From NCBI GenBank assembly GCA_964569055.1, contig CAZMSZ010000472.1, positions 1-5,382 of the forward strand: DNA of 5,382 nucleotides, in the 5' to 3' direction. This document shows, in pieces, positions 5,332 to 5,382 of the stretch. The notes below the pieces were generated by a model. That model made no database searches. It saw nothing but the letters and a program-made list of their open reading frames with translations, and had not been told where the DNA came from. The stretch's first letter is position 1. Every line of letters starts with the position of its first letter. The translations under genes were made by a program, and so were the position numbers. Origin of the DNA: JAWLGW01 sp964569055 (GTDB taxonomy: Bacteria; Planctomycetota; J058).

Positions 5332-5382
5332 CGGGCTGGATCGGTGTACCCGGAGGAGGGCGGGGGGGCGCCGTGCTCAAAC

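Noticed and set aside
4886..5380. Minus-strand frame across the SDR 3' end and the downstream flank, with a hydrophobic stretch
   Set aside because: The hydrophobic part (LPAFLSFLLSCLLF) is the translation of the pyrimidine-rich complement of the purine tract; the rest is an Arg-rich antisense shadow of the SDR gene.
5345..5382. Start of a further plus-strand gene (GTG 5345, or GTG 5373 behind GGAGGAGGG at 5352-5360)
   Set aside because: A purine-rich possible ribosome binding site exists, but too few codons remain in the window to judge coding character.

Overview
This is a very GC-rich bacterial window carrying four genes in one direction on the plus strand, bounded by two non-coding flanks. 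The most likely source is a high-GC planctomycete or a similar Gram-negative lineage (Myxococcota is the main alternative). Three things point that way, all from memory of these groups: the layout of the sigma factor's non-conserved region, the Lys/Arg-rich sigma N-terminus, and GGGCAC-type hexamer arrays. No search was run, so this placement is tentative.

Layout. Positions 1-209 hold no convincing gene. They contain two hexanucleotide arrays (CACGGG, then CACGAG) and a -10-like TATACT ending 7 bases before a GTG start. The genes are: (1) 210-1616, a membrane-anchored HEAT-repeat protein; (2) 1613-3436, a sigma-70 family factor with regions 1.1, 1.2, 2, 3 and 4, so resembling a primary RpoD/SigA; (3) 3433-4389, a membrane-anchored protein of unknown function with a DUF3108-like C-terminal half; (4) 4386-5129, a short-chain dehydrogenase/reductase. 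Positions 5130-5382 hold no convincing gene. They contain small inverted repeats, a homopurine repeat tract and a strong bulged hairpin.

Every gene junction is a 4-base stop-start overlap (ATGA, GTGA, GTGA), so the four genes almost certainly form one translationally coupled operon read from the promoter near 197-202. The sigma factor is the only member whose molecular job is clear. It should direct RNA polymerase to promoters with ordinary -10 and -35 elements, but its two extended -10 contact residues are changed. Nothing in the sequence shows a shared pathway between it and the two envelope-anchored proteins or the SDR enzyme.

I do not see a clear new defence, mobile or biosynthetic system. 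The points most worth a second look are the sigma factor's altered region 3.0 and AT-hook-like tail, its placement inside a fully overlapping operon with envelope proteins, and the structured, purine-rich 3' flank.
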